From an uncultured Roseobacter sp. (lineage in GTDB: Bacteria; Pseudomonadota; Alphaproteobacteria; Rhodobacterales; Rhodobacteraceae): a stretch of 64,000 bases of DNA. Under the pieces are notes generated by a model that did no database searches, was not told the DNA's origin, and saw only the letters and a list, made by a program, of their open reading frames with translations. This document shows positions 9,203 to 17,720 of this stretch, one piece after another. The stretch covers positions 411,092-475,091 of the forward strand of contig CANMWT010000002.1 in assembly GCA_947501635.1 (NCBI GenBank), read 5' to 3'. Every line of letters starts with the position of its first letter. Position 1 is the first letter of the stretch. The position numbers and the translations under genes were made by a program.

Positions 9203-9748
9203 TCAAGCGTCGAGGCGACGCTTCAGTATCGTGTCGACAGATAGTGGGCCTGCGCCCTTTACGACCAAAACCAGCAGCAGGAAAACCCAAAAGGCGCGTT
9301 GGTCCAGGATCAGGCTGTCGGGGATTTTGTCGAACCATGCGCCCAGTGTCTGCGGGTCTTCAAGGCGTCCGTGCCCGATCAGGTCGGTCGCGGATTGCAC
9401 GATCACAAACCCGATCATCCCCAGCGCGGACAGCCGTGTGGCGAGGCCCAGAACGATCAAGGCCGGCAGAACGAACTCTGCGATCGTGCCGCCTGTCACC
9501 ACAGCCCAATGAAAGAGCGTCAGCTGCGACGTGTCGTATGAAATCTGCTCCATTACTCTGGGAAAGATTTGCGCATAGGCACCGACAGACGGCTGGAAAA
9601 TGCCAAAGAGGCCGTCGCCAAGTTTCGTCAGGCCAGATACCCAGAAATACATCAGCAAGGTTCCGGCAAAGACCAGTCTGGCCAGTGTAGTAAGCAGCCA
9701 GTCCGCACGGGAGAGGCGGTCGGTCAGTGCGGTATAGAGGGTAATCAT
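9203..9748 (-). CDS. DoxX-family membrane protein of the bufferin operon
   Basis: This 181-residue protein has four predicted membrane helices (about residues 22-42, 75-100, 105-125, 150-168). It belongs to the DoxX/SURF4-like family, with the typical LARLVFAGTLLMYFWVSGLTKLGDG start and a periplasmic loop with AQIFPRVMEQISY. It is the last gene of the DUF2282-DUF692-DUF2063-DoxX operon and overlaps the DUF2063 stop by four bases. DoxX proteins are regular partners in such clusters, where a role in electron supply or membrane handling of the peptide has been suggested. The biochemical role is not settled. Confidence 0.9.
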   Translation of the reverse strand: MITLYTALTDRLSRADWLLTTLARLVFAGTLLMYFWVSGLTKLGDGLFGIFQPSVGAYAQIFPRVMEQISYDTSQLTLFHWAVVTGGTIAEFVLPALIVLGLATRLSALGMIGFVIVQSATDLIGHGRLEDPQTLGAWFDKIPDSLILDQRAFWVFLLLVLVVKGAGPLSVDTILKRRLDA

Positions 9749-10500
9749 GGTGTTTCCTTTGTAGTATAATCAACGAGCGCTTGCGCATTCAGAGCCAGCG
9801 CCAGAGAAGCGGTCAGATCAAAATCCGGATATATCTCAAGGATTTCGGACGTGGCGGGGCCCAAGGCGTGCCCCGAATTGAGCTTGTCCAGCCAGTCGGC
9901 CATACCGGGGGCAAGCAAATGGGGCTGCGGATCGAACTCCGGTCTGGCGACCAGAACATCTTGTGCGATGGCGCGAGGCTTCGGCGCTGAGGGCAGCATG
10001 TTGAACGCCCAGATGTCATACAGGGGCCAGACTGACCGCAGTAGCACAGCCGAGGGGGCAAGCGAGAACCGTGCTTGCATCACGCGCTCTGGGTCTTGCA
10101 ACTCTTTGGTCGCGACGGGCGGCGCATCTGCGGCGTGGTACGACCTGCGCATGGCAAAGTCGAGCTGTGCGCAAGCGCTTAGATACCTGATGTGCTGCAG
10201 CGGTTCGAACCCGTCGAGAAATTCGGGGAAGTCTTTGCCGTAGAACATCATCAGCGGTGACGTGGGCGGATGCGCGCGCACATAAATCGCTGCCAGCTTG
10301 CCAAATGTCTCTGCGCCAAGCAGCTTGCGTACCAGCGGAAAGGCAGTCGCCAGAGCTTCTGAAAGAGAGACAACAACGTTGTTGCGATAGACCGAGAACC
10401 GCGTACCGGCCGCGTCGCCCTGCGCATCAAGCAATCCCGAAGGAACGGGTTGCTCCGCATCCAGCAGGGCCTTGCGGAAGATGTCCTGAGAAACTGTCAT
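9745..10500 (-). CDS. bufC: DUF2063 RiPP-recognition/partner protein (BufC-like)
   Basis: This 251-residue protein begins with the DUF2063 putative DNA-binding domain: [62 protein letters not shown]. In characterised methanobactin and bufferin systems the equivalent MbnC/BufC protein pairs with the DUF692 enzyme and helps recognise the precursor, so the DNA-binding label is probably misleading. It overlaps the DUF692 gene upstream by four bases and doxX downstream by four bases, which supports a fixed complex and coupled translation. No signal peptide is seen, so it acts in the cytoplasm. Confidence 0.9.
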   Translation of the reverse strand: MTVSQDIFRKALLDAEQPVPSGLLDAQGDAAGTRFSVYRNNVVVSLSEALATAFPLVRKLLGAETFGKLAAIYVRAHPPTSPLMMFYGKDFPEFLDGFEPLQHIRYLSACAQLDFAMRRSYHAADAPPVATKELQDPERVMQARFSLAPSAVLLRSVWPLYDIWAFNMLPSAPKPRAIAQDVLVARPEFDPQPHLLAPGMADWLDKLNSGHALGPATSEILEIYPDFDLTASLALALNAQALVDYTTKETP

Positions 10501-11351
10501 TGTACCGGCGACAAGGCGCGGGCAGCACGCATCGCTTCGTCGCGCAGGGTGGGCCAGTCGGGTACGTCATTGTCCCATTCGACCAGAACCGGCCGCGCAC
10601 CAGTGTGCGCGAGCGTATAGTCAAGCAGGGCCCAGACGGGATCAACGACCGGTTTGCCGTGGCTGTCGATCAGCAACGGAGCACCCGCATCATCGGTGTC
10701 TTCATCATGCCCGCCCACGTGGATTTCGCCAACCGCTTCAAGCGGATAGGCGTCAATGTATCCTTGCGGCGAATACCCTAGATTGGTGGCTGAGATAAAC
10801 ACATTGTTGACGTCCAGCAGCAAGCCGCAGCCGGTACGCCGCACCAGTTCGGCCAGAAAATCTGTCTCGCTCCAGGTGCTTTCGGCGAAAGCCAGATAGC
10901 TTGAGGGGTTTTCCAGCAGCATCTGCCGGCCCAAAATGTCCTGCACCTGATTGATATGTGCAGCGACGCGCTGTAGCGTCGCGTTTGTATAGGGCAGCGG
11001 CAGCAGATCATTCAGAAATTCCGCACCGTGCGTGGACCACGCAAGGTGCTCTGAAAAGCTGGCAGGTTGCGTGCGCGCCATAAGTTCTTTCAACCGCGCA
11101 AGGTGGTCTGCGTCCAGCGCTCCTTCGCCGCCGATGCTCAGGCCGACGCCATGGACAGACAGGGCAAAACGCTCTTGCAATGCGCGCAGTTGCGCATGGG
11201 GCCGCCCGCCATCACCCATGTAGTTTTCTGCATGGACTTCCAGCCAGGCCACAGGCCCAGGCGCATCCATCAGATCGGCAAAATGCTGGGGTTTGTATCC
11301 GACGCCCGGTGCGGGCGGTAGCGTGTCAAAACGGGGCGAGGTATCAAGCAT
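10497..11351 (-). CDS. bufB: DUF692 multinuclear iron enzyme (BufB/MbnB-like)
   Basis: This 284-residue TIM-barrel protein belongs to DUF692, the family of MbnB, TglH and BufB enzymes that use two or three iron ions to modify peptide cysteines with O2. Predicted metal ligands are present: the GVGYKP start, [10 protein letters not shown] (His and Glu), [35 protein letters not shown] (Asp and Asn), [10 protein letters not shown] and [10 protein letters not shown]. With the DUF2282 precursor upstream it is expected to convert core cysteines into thiooxazole-type groups. It is separated from the precursor gene by 83 bases that contain a perfect hairpin. Confidence 0.93.
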   Translation of the reverse strand: MLDTSPRFDTLPPAPGVGYKPQHFADLMDAPGPVAWLEVHAENYMGDGGRPHAQLRALQERFALSVHGVGLSIGGEGALDADHLARLKELMARTQPASFSEHLAWSTHGAEFLNDLLPLPYTNATLQRVAAHINQVQDILGRQMLLENPSSYLAFAESTWSETDFLAELVRRTGCGLLLDVNNVFISATNLGYSPQGYIDAYPLEAVGEIHVGGHDEDTDDAGAPLLIDSHGKPVVDPVWALLDYTLAHTGARPVLVEWDNDVPDWPTLRDEAMRAARALSPVQ

Positions 11352-11397
11352 CGGGGCTCTCCGGATCTAGCGGTCAGCCGTATCGGTGGGGCATGCA

Positions 11398-11418
11398 TCC
11401 GGCGGGGTGACCGCCGGA
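11398..11418 (-). promoter_or_regulatory. Intercistronic hairpin between precursor gene and DUF692 gene
   Basis: A perfect 8-bp GC-rich stem (TCCGGCGG/CCGCCGGA, five-base loop) lies 17 bases past the stop of the DUF2282 gene. There is no T run after it on the minus strand, so it is more likely an RNA 3' stabiliser or partial attenuator than a full terminator. That would let the precursor be made in excess of its enzymes. Confidence 0.55.
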
Positions 11419-11434
11419 CGCCAGATTGTCAGGG

Positions 11435-11740
11435 TTATGCCGGCAAGTCGCGGCTCAACTCTTCAAGCGAGCCTTTGCGCTCAGTGCCATCCGCCATATT
11501 CGGAAGCTCGATCTCGGCGCAGGTGCCTTTGTCGACGAGCGTCCAGGCGTTGCCCTGATAGTCGACAGTGGATGTTCCCGCGCATGTTGTGCCGGGCCCT
11601 GCCGCGCAGTCGTTGGCGCCAGCCAGCGAGACGCCATAGCATTTCTCTTTTGCGGCCGCGTCGGCTTGCGTTGTGCTTTGTGCAACGAAGGCTGCTGCAA
11701 CTGCGCTGGCAAGGGCCACTGTTTTCATTGTGTTGGACAT
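11435..11740 (-). CDS. bufA: DUF2282 bufferin precursor peptide
   Basis: This 101-residue product has a Sec-type signal peptide ([28 protein letters not shown]) and a DUF2282 core with four cysteines at 34, 45, 53 and 74 in the family pattern [30 protein letters not shown] and KGTC. DUF2282 proteins with adjacent DUF692/DUF2063 genes are bufferin precursors: long RiPPs whose cysteines become copper-binding heterocycles and which give copper tolerance. The ATG at 11740 has AGAGGAAGAAA upstream; longer in-frame starts would bury the signal peptide. It is the first gene of the operon. Confidence 0.92.
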   Translation of the reverse strand: MSNTMKTVALASAVAAAFVAQSTTQADAAAKEKCYGVSLAGANDCAAGPGTTCAGTSTVDYQGNAWTLVDKGTCAEIELPNMADGTERKGSLEELSRDLPA

Positions 11741-11871
11741 GGTTTCTTCCTCTCTTGGCGACCTGTCGGTCAGTGATGGGGTAAATGTAACAAACCTCGG
11801 AGGACATACCATTCACGAGGCTGTGTGTCACATCCACGTCAGCGGGATGTGCGCGAAACACCGTGATTCAC

Positions 11872-11907
11872 CAAAAACCCTGCCGAAATGTTTCAATTCC
11901 GGCAGGG
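11872..11907 (-). terminator. Rho-independent terminator of thrS
   Basis: An 8-bp perfect stem (CGGCAGGG/CCCTGCCG, 14-base loop) is followed on the minus strand by five T residues. It lies 35 bases past the thrS stop and upstream of the bufferin operon, so the operon has its own promoter in 11741-11871. Confidence 0.82.
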
Positions 11908-11941
11908 TCGCAGACTGGATACGTGATTTTGGCGGCTTTTG

Positions 11942-13888
11942 TTACAACAAGTCCGGCGGCGTCGCTTCCCGTCCAAGTGCCTGTGTTACAGTCTCAAGGC
12001 TCTCGACGGTGGTTTTCTTTTCGCCAAGTCTCCGCACGGTAACCGTGCGTTCTTCTACCTCGCGCGCGCCAACAGCCAGAATGACCGGCACCTTGCCGAC
12101 AGAATGCTCGCGTACCTTGTAGTTGATCTTTTCGTTGCGCAGGTCTGCCTCGGCGCGGACGCCGGCCGCCGACAAGGCGTTGACCACTTCCATCACATAA
12201 TCGTCCGCATCCGAAATGATCGACGCCACGACGACCTGACGCGGGGCAAGCCAGAAAGGCAGTTTGCCCGCGTGCTCTTCGATGAGGATACCGATGAACC
12301 GCTCGAAAGAGCCAAGGGTCGCGCGGTGCAACATGACGGGGCGGTGTTTGCCGCCATCTGCGCCGATGTAGGTGGCGTCCAGACGTTCGGGCAGGACAAA
12401 GTCCACCTGATGGGTCCCGCATTGCCAGTCACGCCCGATCGCGTCTGTCAGCACGAACTCCAGTTTTGGCCCGTAGAACGCGCCTTCTCCGGGGTTGAGT
12501 TCCGGCTCAATCCCGGCCTTGCGGGTGGCTGACAGCAGCGCGGCCTCTGCGCGGTCCCAGACTTCGTCGGAACCCGCACGGGTTTCTGGTCGGTCGGAGA
12601 ACTTTACTTTGAAATTCTCGAATCCGAGGTCGCGGTAGATGTCGGACAGGAAGTCGATGTAGACAGCGGTTTCACTTTCGATCTGCTCTTCGGTGCAGAA
12701 GATATGCGCGTCATCCTGCGTAAAGCCGCGTACCCGCATGATCCCGTGCAAAGCGCCCGAGGGCTCATACCGGTTGCACGACCCGAATTCAGCCATCCGC
12801 AATGGTAAATCGCGATAGGATTTGAGACCTTGTTTAAATATTTCCACGTGGCATGGGCAGTTCATAGGTTTTAGCGCGTTCACGGCCTTTTCACGCGCAT
12901 GTTCCTCGTCAACCTCGACGATGAACATGTTCTCCTGATACTTCTCCCAATGCCCGGAGGCTTCCCACAGTTTGCGGTCCACAACTTGGGGTGTGTTAAC
13001 CTCGACATAGCCACCTGCGCGCTGCCTGCGCCGCATGTAGTCCTGAAGCTCGGTGTAGATGCGCCAGCCATTGGGGTGCCAGAACACCTGACCCGGGGCC
13101 TCTTCCTGCATGTGGAACAGGTTCATCTCGCGGCCAAGTTTACGGTGGTCGCGTTTTGCAGCCTCTTCCAGCATGTGAAGATGCGCCTTGAGCTTCTCCT
13201 TGCCGGTGAACGCAACGCCATAGATGCGCTGCAACATCGCGCGATCACTGTCGCCGCGCCAGTATGCGCCCGCGATCGACATCAGCTTGAAGGCATCCCC
13301 CGGTACCTGTCCGGTATGTTGCAGGTGAGGCCCGCGGCACAAATCCTGCCAGTGGCCGTGCCAGTACATCCGCAAGGGCTCGTTACCGGGAATGGCTTCG
13401 ATCAGCTCTACTTTGTAGGGCTCGTTGTTGGCCTCGTAGAATTTGATCGCGCGGTCGCGCTCCCACACTTCGGTGGTGACTGGGTCGCGCCGGTTGATGA
13501 TCTCTTTCATCTTCTTTTCGATCACACCAAGGTCTTCGGGGGTGAAGGGCTCTGCGCGGTCAAAGTCATAGTACCAGCCGTCTTTGATAACCGGACCGAT
13601 GGTTACTTTGGTATCAGGCCAGATTTCCTGCACTGCGCGGGCCATGATATGCGCAAGGTCGTGGCGCACAAGTTCGTTGGCCTGCTCTTCGTCCTGCATA
13701 GTGTGAATGGCAATACTGGCATCTTCCGTGATCGGCCATGCCAGATCGTAATGCGCGCCGTTCACGGTCGCTGAAATGGCCTTCTTGCGCAGCGAAGTGG
13801 AAATGCTTGCAGCGACATCGCCTGCAGTGACGCCAGCATCATAGCTGCGCGCGTTGCCATCGGGAAAAGTAAGAGAGATCTGGGCCAT
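11942..13888 (-). CDS. thrS: Threonyl-tRNA synthetase
   Basis: This 648-residue class II aminoacyl-tRNA synthetase charges tRNA-Thr. Domains in order: TGS (1-60, [19 protein letters not shown]), editing domain N2 with the HxxxH-type zinc motif near [14 protein letters not shown] and the Cys/His pair [19 protein letters not shown], the catalytic core with motif 2 [15 protein letters not shown], zinc ligands in [14 protein letters not shown], and motif 3 [31 protein letters not shown], then an anticodon-binding domain. ATG 13888 was preferred to the GTG just before it. It is a single-gene unit closed by a clear terminator. Confidence 0.98.
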   Translation of the reverse strand: MAQISLTFPDGNARSYDAGVTAGDVAASISTSLRKKAISATVNGAHYDLAWPITEDASIAIHTMQDEEQANELVRHDLAHIMARAVQEIWPDTKVTIGPVIKDGWYYDFDRAEPFTPEDLGVIEKKMKEIINRRDPVTTEVWERDRAIKFYEANNEPYKVELIEAIPGNEPLRMYWHGHWQDLCRGPHLQHTGQVPGDAFKLMSIAGAYWRGDSDRAMLQRIYGVAFTGKEKLKAHLHMLEEAAKRDHRKLGREMNLFHMQEEAPGQVFWHPNGWRIYTELQDYMRRRQRAGGYVEVNTPQVVDRKLWEASGHWEKYQENMFIVEVDEEHAREKAVNALKPMNCPCHVEIFKQGLKSYRDLPLRMAEFGSCNRYEPSGALHGIMRVRGFTQDDAHIFCTEEQIESETAVYIDFLSDIYRDLGFENFKVKFSDRPETRAGSDEVWDRAEAALLSATRKAGIEPELNPGEGAFYGPKLEFVLTDAIGRDWQCGTHQVDFVLPERLDATYIGADGGKHRPVMLHRATLGSFERFIGILIEEHAGKLPFWLAPRQVVVASIISDADDYVMEVVNALSAAGVRAEADLRNEKINYKVREHSVGKVPVILAVGAREVEERTVTVRRLGEKKTTVESLETVTQALGREATPPDLL

Positions 13889-14103
13889 CACGGGCGCTCC
13901 TCGTCGGTTTGGCGCCTACGAGACGCCCGGTTGCGAAACCACCCGAACGACTGGCTGTCGCATGTGCACAGCGGCAGGCCAGCACCCGGATGGGGATATA
14001 GGCTGTCTATTGCCGCGTGTCCGTTTGGGATGCAAGTGCTTCCCTTCAGGACTTGGTCAGCGTTGTAAAAATACCTGACCGCGCGCGGCAGGGCTAGGCG
14101 GTA

Positions 14104-15405
14104 TCAGGTCACAACGACCCATGTTTTCATCCCCGACGCCTGATGCCCCAACATATGGCAGTGCATCAACCATTTTCCGGGATTGTCAAAGACGCAGAGG
14201 ATGTCGCGGGTTTCTTGCCGCTGTAACAAGGTCGTGTCGCGGAAAGCGCCAAGGCTTCCGTCGTCGCGTACTTCGTGAAAGTGGTGGCCGTGCAAGTGTA
14301 TGCCGTGCGGAAAGGATGTATCGTTAACAAGCGTTATGCGCACGGTCTGCCCCCGCTGAAACGTCTGCCACGGCACATCGGTCAAGCCTGACACACCATT
14401 AAAGCTCCAGATGTCGTCGCCTTCATGCGCCCCGCCCATGGCACCGCCCTGCATCTTCAGCGTCACGCTGTGATCTGCCACAGCGGCGGGGGCGGTTATC
14501 ACTGCGGCAGGCAAAGGGCCGATAGGTTCAGTGATCGGCGACGGGTTTTCGCCCTGCAGTGCAATTTCTCCAAGCGGGTAAGGCTCCTGCCGCGTCGGAA
14601 AGACGAAAGCTACCGTGTCTTGAACATCGGCGATGATATCGACACGTTGCGCGGGCGCGATCAGCAATGACCCGATCTCTTGCGGTTCGGGCAAGGGCAT
14701 GCCGTCGAGCGCCACGATTTTCCCCTCGATCCCCGCAATCTCCAGTGGAAAAACGCGGGCCGTCGCCACGTTGATCAACCGCAAGCGTACACGGTCGCCT
14801 TTGCGCACAGCGCCCGATGACGCGATGACCCGCGCAAAGGTGCCAAGGCGTCCGGCGTGGGAAAAATCGTGGCGGTTGCCGAAATCCTCGATGATTTCGC
14901 CCGTGCGCTCGATCCGCCAGTCATCGACCATGACCGTGATGTCCTGATCGACAGCAGGAGGGTTGCTTTCTTCGACAATGAGCGGACCGTATAAACCGCG
15001 GGCCACCTGCTCCCATGAACGGTTGTGCGAATGATACCAGTATGTCCCCGCATCGGGCAGCTTAAACCGGTAGTCAAAGCTTTCGCCACTTTCGACCATG
15101 GGCTGCGTCAGGTAGGGCACGCCGTCCATGGCGTTTTCAATCCTGATCCCGTGCCAATGAATGGCCGAGCCCTCATCAAGCGCATTTTCAAAACGCATTT
15201 CAAGCGTGTCGCCCGCGCGGTAGCGCAACTCCGGCCCGGGACTTGAGCCGTTGTATCCCCACAGCGCGGTTTCCCCGTCGCCTTCCGGCAAAATCTGAGC
15301 TGTCACAGGGGCTGCTCGCAAAATGGCTGGCGCGCCCAGCACTCTGTGCGGCAGACAGGCCAGCGCTGCGGCGGTTGTCAGAAAGTGGCGGCGTGAAAGG
15401 GGCAT
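14104..15405 (-). CDS. Tat-exported multicopper oxidase
   Basis: This 433-residue three-cupredoxin-domain oxidase has a Tat signal (PLSRRHFLTTAAALACLPHRVLGAPA). Copper ligands are visible: HWHG (83-86), WYHSH (123-127), the HGIHLHGHHFHE segment and HCHMLGHQASGM (C416 is the type 1 copper ligand, with Met as axial ligand). The Met-rich loop of CueO is much reduced (only MQGGAMGGAH), so cuprous oxidase activity is uncertain; it resembles laccase-like or FtsP/CopA-type enzymes. An open frame continues 64 codons upstream, but the twin-arginine start at 15405 is clearly preferred. Its neighbour, the bufferin operon, also concerns copper. Confidence 0.93.
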   Translation of the reverse strand: MPLSRRHFLTTAAALACLPHRVLGAPAILRAAPVTAQILPEGDGETALWGYNGSSPGPELRYRAGDTLEMRFENALDEGSAIHWHGIRIENAMDGVPYLTQPMVESGESFDYRFKLPDAGTYWYHSHNRSWEQVARGLYGPLIVEESNPPAVDQDITVMVDDWRIERTGEIIEDFGNRHDFSHAGRLGTFARVIASSGAVRKGDRVRLRLINVATARVFPLEIAGIEGKIVALDGMPLPEPQEIGSLLIAPAQRVDIIADVQDTVAFVFPTRQEPYPLGEIALQGENPSPITEPIGPLPAAVITAPAAVADHSVTLKMQGGAMGGAHEGDDIWSFNGVSGLTDVPWQTFQRGQTVRITLVNDTSFPHGIHLHGHHFHEVRDDGSLGAFRDTTLLQRQETRDILCVFDNPGKWLMHCHMLGHQASGMKTWVVVT

Positions 15406-15750
15406 GGCATCTCTTCTGTTTACTGGTCGCGTGCCAGTCAGTTCTTGGTGGTGCGGGAAAACCTTCCCGTTGATCGCGCAGCGGCGCGGTTTATTCCAAA
15501 GTCCGCGCTGAGTGCCAGCGATATTCCAGAAAGTAGTCAGATAGACCGCACAAGCAAGCGAAACCGACCTCCCCCAAGCGGCGCAGAGATGGCCCATGCG
15601 CTACCTCGAAGTCTTACGATACGAAACGCGTGCTTGCAAAAACGCTCAGGTGCGACATTCGGTATACCTAAGAATACGTTGACTGCGACACCCTACATGC
15701 TAAATCCGACATGTTTCCAATCGGAAACGCTGCACAGGAGAATGCGCGAT
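15406..15750. other. 345-bp gap between the multicopper oxidase and the 81-aa gene
   Basis: No gene or RNA was recognised. The region must hold divergent promoters. On the plus strand a TTGACT hexamer sits near 15680 with AT-rich sequence about 16 bases on, and a 6-bp inverted repeat (GTTTCC/GGAAAC, four-base spacer) lies at 15713-15728, a possible operator or leader stem for the 81-aa gene. Confidence 0.4.
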
Positions 15751-15996
15751 ATGCCACGCTATAATAAGACGTTCGAGCTGAGTATTCATGACGTGGACCT
15801 TATCGAGGAGGCGCTGCGCGCGCGTTCGCGCGAACTGTGCAAGATGCGGCGCGCTCTGTCAGACGAAAACCCTGCTAACATGGAATCCATTCGCGTGATC
15901 GAGGGCGATCAGCGCGAAAACGAAGAGTTGCTGGGCCGTCTGCACAACCAGAAAATCTTTTACCGCCCAATAGGTGCCACGTACGTCGGCGGCTAA
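15751..15996 (+). CDS. Conserved small helical protein, 81 aa
   Basis: This 81-residue protein, MPRYNKTFELSIHDVDLIEEALRARSRELCKMRRALSD..., is mostly helical with a conserved-looking C-terminus RLHNQKIFYRPIGATYVGG. It has no signal peptide or membrane segment. The ATG at 15751 sits ten bases after AGGAG; an ATG three codons earlier is too close to that site. Two long helices and a heptad-like pattern suggest a small coiled-coil protein. I recall short homologues in roseobacters but no function. The gene stands alone. Confidence 0.75.
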   Translation: MPRYNKTFELSIHDVDLIEEALRARSRELCKMRRALSDENPANMESIRVIEGDQRENEELLGRLHNQKIFYRPIGATYVGG

Positions 15997-16149
15997 CGGC
16001 CGGACCGGCTGAAAAGGTGCAACAGAGGCATTTGGCACGCATGTCCCGACAGCCGAAAATTACTGACAGCATAGCGGATTAATTTGCCGCTGGGGGATTG
16101 AAGGTCGCGTCCGGCTTGCGCATCATCGCGCGAAAAGAAGGACGCGCAG

Positions 16150-16902
16150 ATGCAAGACCCAAGCTTTTTCATGACGCCACAGGGGCGCCGGCTGGCCTAT
16201 CACAAGACCCCGGGCAGCGGTCCCTGCATTGTCTTTCTGGGCGGGCTCAAATCTGATATGGAAGGCACCAAGGCAGTGCATCTGGAGGCCTGGGCCCAAG
16301 CATCGGGTCGCGCCTTTTTGCGGTTTGACTATTCGGGCCATGGACAATCCTCAGGCACATTCGAAGAGGGTTGCATCGGAGACTGGGCAGAAGACACTTT
16401 CGAAATTCTGACGGCATTGACCGAAGGCCCGTTGGTGCCGGTGGGCTCTTCTATGGGGGGATGGCAGGCGCTCTTGCTGGCAGGCCGGCTTGGCGCGCGG
16501 ATCGCAGGCATGGTAACGATCGCCGCCGCGCCGGATTTCACCGAAGACGGTTACTGGGCGAGCTTCACCCAAGAACAGAAAACACAGCTCGAACAGAAGG
16601 GTTTTGTCACGATACCGTCGGACTACATGGAACCCTATGTGATTTCCAAACACCTGATCGAGGATGGCCGCCAAAACCTCGTGCTCCGCGATCCGCTGGT
16701 GTTGGATTTTCCGGTCCGCTGCCTGCAGGGTACCGCTGACACGGCGGTCAGTACCCAGACAGCGGTGCGCCTGCTGGAACATGCCCAAAGCCCGGACATG
16801 CAGTTACTGCTTGTCAAAGACGCGGATCACAGGTTTTCGGATGGCCCTTGTCTGGGCCTGATCGAACAAGCCGTTCTTGATGTGATCGCAGCGGCTGGCT
16901 GA
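16150..16902 (+). CDS. Alpha/beta hydrolase, ABHD10-like thioesterase/esterase
   Basis: This 250-residue alpha/beta hydrolase has the nucleophile elbow GSSMGG near residue 100, an oxyanion region VFLGGLKSDMEGTKA, an acid residue in QGTADTAV, and the catalytic histidine in DADHRFSDGP. The GGL-x-SDM-x-GTKA pattern and FDYSGHGQSSG match the ABHD10 type (acyl-protein thioesterase or acyl-glucuronide esterase), often found singly in alphaproteobacteria. No signal peptide is seen. It precedes a second hydrolase on the same strand with a 64-base gap and lies next to the PHB genes, but a role in PHB use is not shown. Confidence 0.88.
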   Translation: MQDPSFFMTPQGRRLAYHKTPGSGPCIVFLGGLKSDMEGTKAVHLEAWAQASGRAFLRFDYSGHGQSSGTFEEGCIGDWAEDTFEILTALTEGPLVPVGSSMGGWQALLLAGRLGARIAGMVTIAAAPDFTEDGYWASFTQEQKTQLEQKGFVTIPSDYMEPYVISKHLIEDGRQNLVLRDPLVLDFPVRCLQGTADTAVSTQTAVRLLEHAQSPDMQLLLVKDADHRFSDGPCLGLIEQAVLDVIAAAG

Positions 16903-16966
16903 GTGTTTCTGGGCCATGGGCCGCCCGAGCTTAAAGCCCGAAGGCAAGAGTGAAAAGGCGTAACCA

Positions 16967-17707
16967 GTGAACAAGAACGAACAAGCACTGCACAGACGAA
17001 AAGCCGAGGTTGCGGAACCTCTGGTGCTCTTGCCGGGCATGATGTGTGACGCGCGCCTGTTTGCGCCGCAGACCGCTGCACTTTCGGGCGATACCTGTGT
17101 GATCAACGCACCGATCACCCAAGGTGACACCGTCGAAGAGATCGCAGCGAACCTGCTGAAGCAATTGCCGGAACGCTTCGCTCTGGCCGGGCTGAGCATG
17201 GGAGGCATTGTCGCGATGGAGGTTTTGCGCCGCGCGCCGCAGCGGATCACACGTTTGGCATTGATGGACACCAATCCGCTGGCCGAAACACCGGCAGTGG
17301 CTGCAGGGCGCGAACCTCAGATCGTCGCGGCCAAGTCGGGACGTCTTCGCGATGTGATGCGTGACGAGATGAAACCGAAATACCTAGCGCCCGGCCCCGG
17401 GCATCAACAGGTTCTCGATGTGGTGATGGAGATGGCGGAAACGCTGGGGCCTGATGTCTTTGTGCGTCAGTCGCGCGCGCTGCAGCGCAGACCGGATCAG
17501 CAGGCGACCCTGCGAAAATGTCGATTGCCGACGCTCGTGCTGTGTGGCGCGCATGACGTGTTGTGCCCGGTCAAGCGGCACGAATTCATGGCCGAACTCA
17601 TCCCTCAGGCGCAGCTGGTCGTTTTGCCGGATGCGGGGCATTTGCCGCCCCTTGAGCAGCCGCAGGAAACCACGCAGGCGCTGCGTCACTGGATGGCGCA
17701 GCCATAA
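16967..17707 (+). CDS. Alpha/beta hydrolase
   Basis: This 246-residue alpha/beta hydrolase has the nucleophile elbow GLSMGG near residue 82, the acid residue in LCGAHDVLCPVK, and the histidine in LPDAGHLPPLEQPQ. The LVLLPGMMCDARLF start holds the oxyanion turn. It starts at a GTG at 16967 after a long purine-rich stretch. The overall pattern is that of small serine hydrolases such as MhpC/BioH relatives; the substrate is unknown. It is convergent with phaZ, 13 bases apart, and probably co-transcribed with the hydrolase upstream. Confidence 0.88.
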   Translation: MNKNEQALHRRKAEVAEPLVLLPGMMCDARLFAPQTAALSGDTCVINAPITQGDTVEEIAANLLKQLPERFALAGLSMGGIVAMEVLRRAPQRITRLALMDTNPLAETPAVAAGREPQIVAAKSGRLRDVMRDEMKPKYLAPGPGHQQVLDVVMEMAETLGPDVFVRQSRALQRRPDQQATLRKCRLPTLVLCGAHDVLCPVKRHEFMAELIPQAQLVVLPDAGHLPPLEQPQETTQALRHWMAQP

Positions 17708-17720
17708 GTTTTACGCTAGC

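Noticed and set aside
12899..13774. Plus-strand open frame of 291 codons inside thrS
   Set aside because: Antisense of a universally conserved gene.
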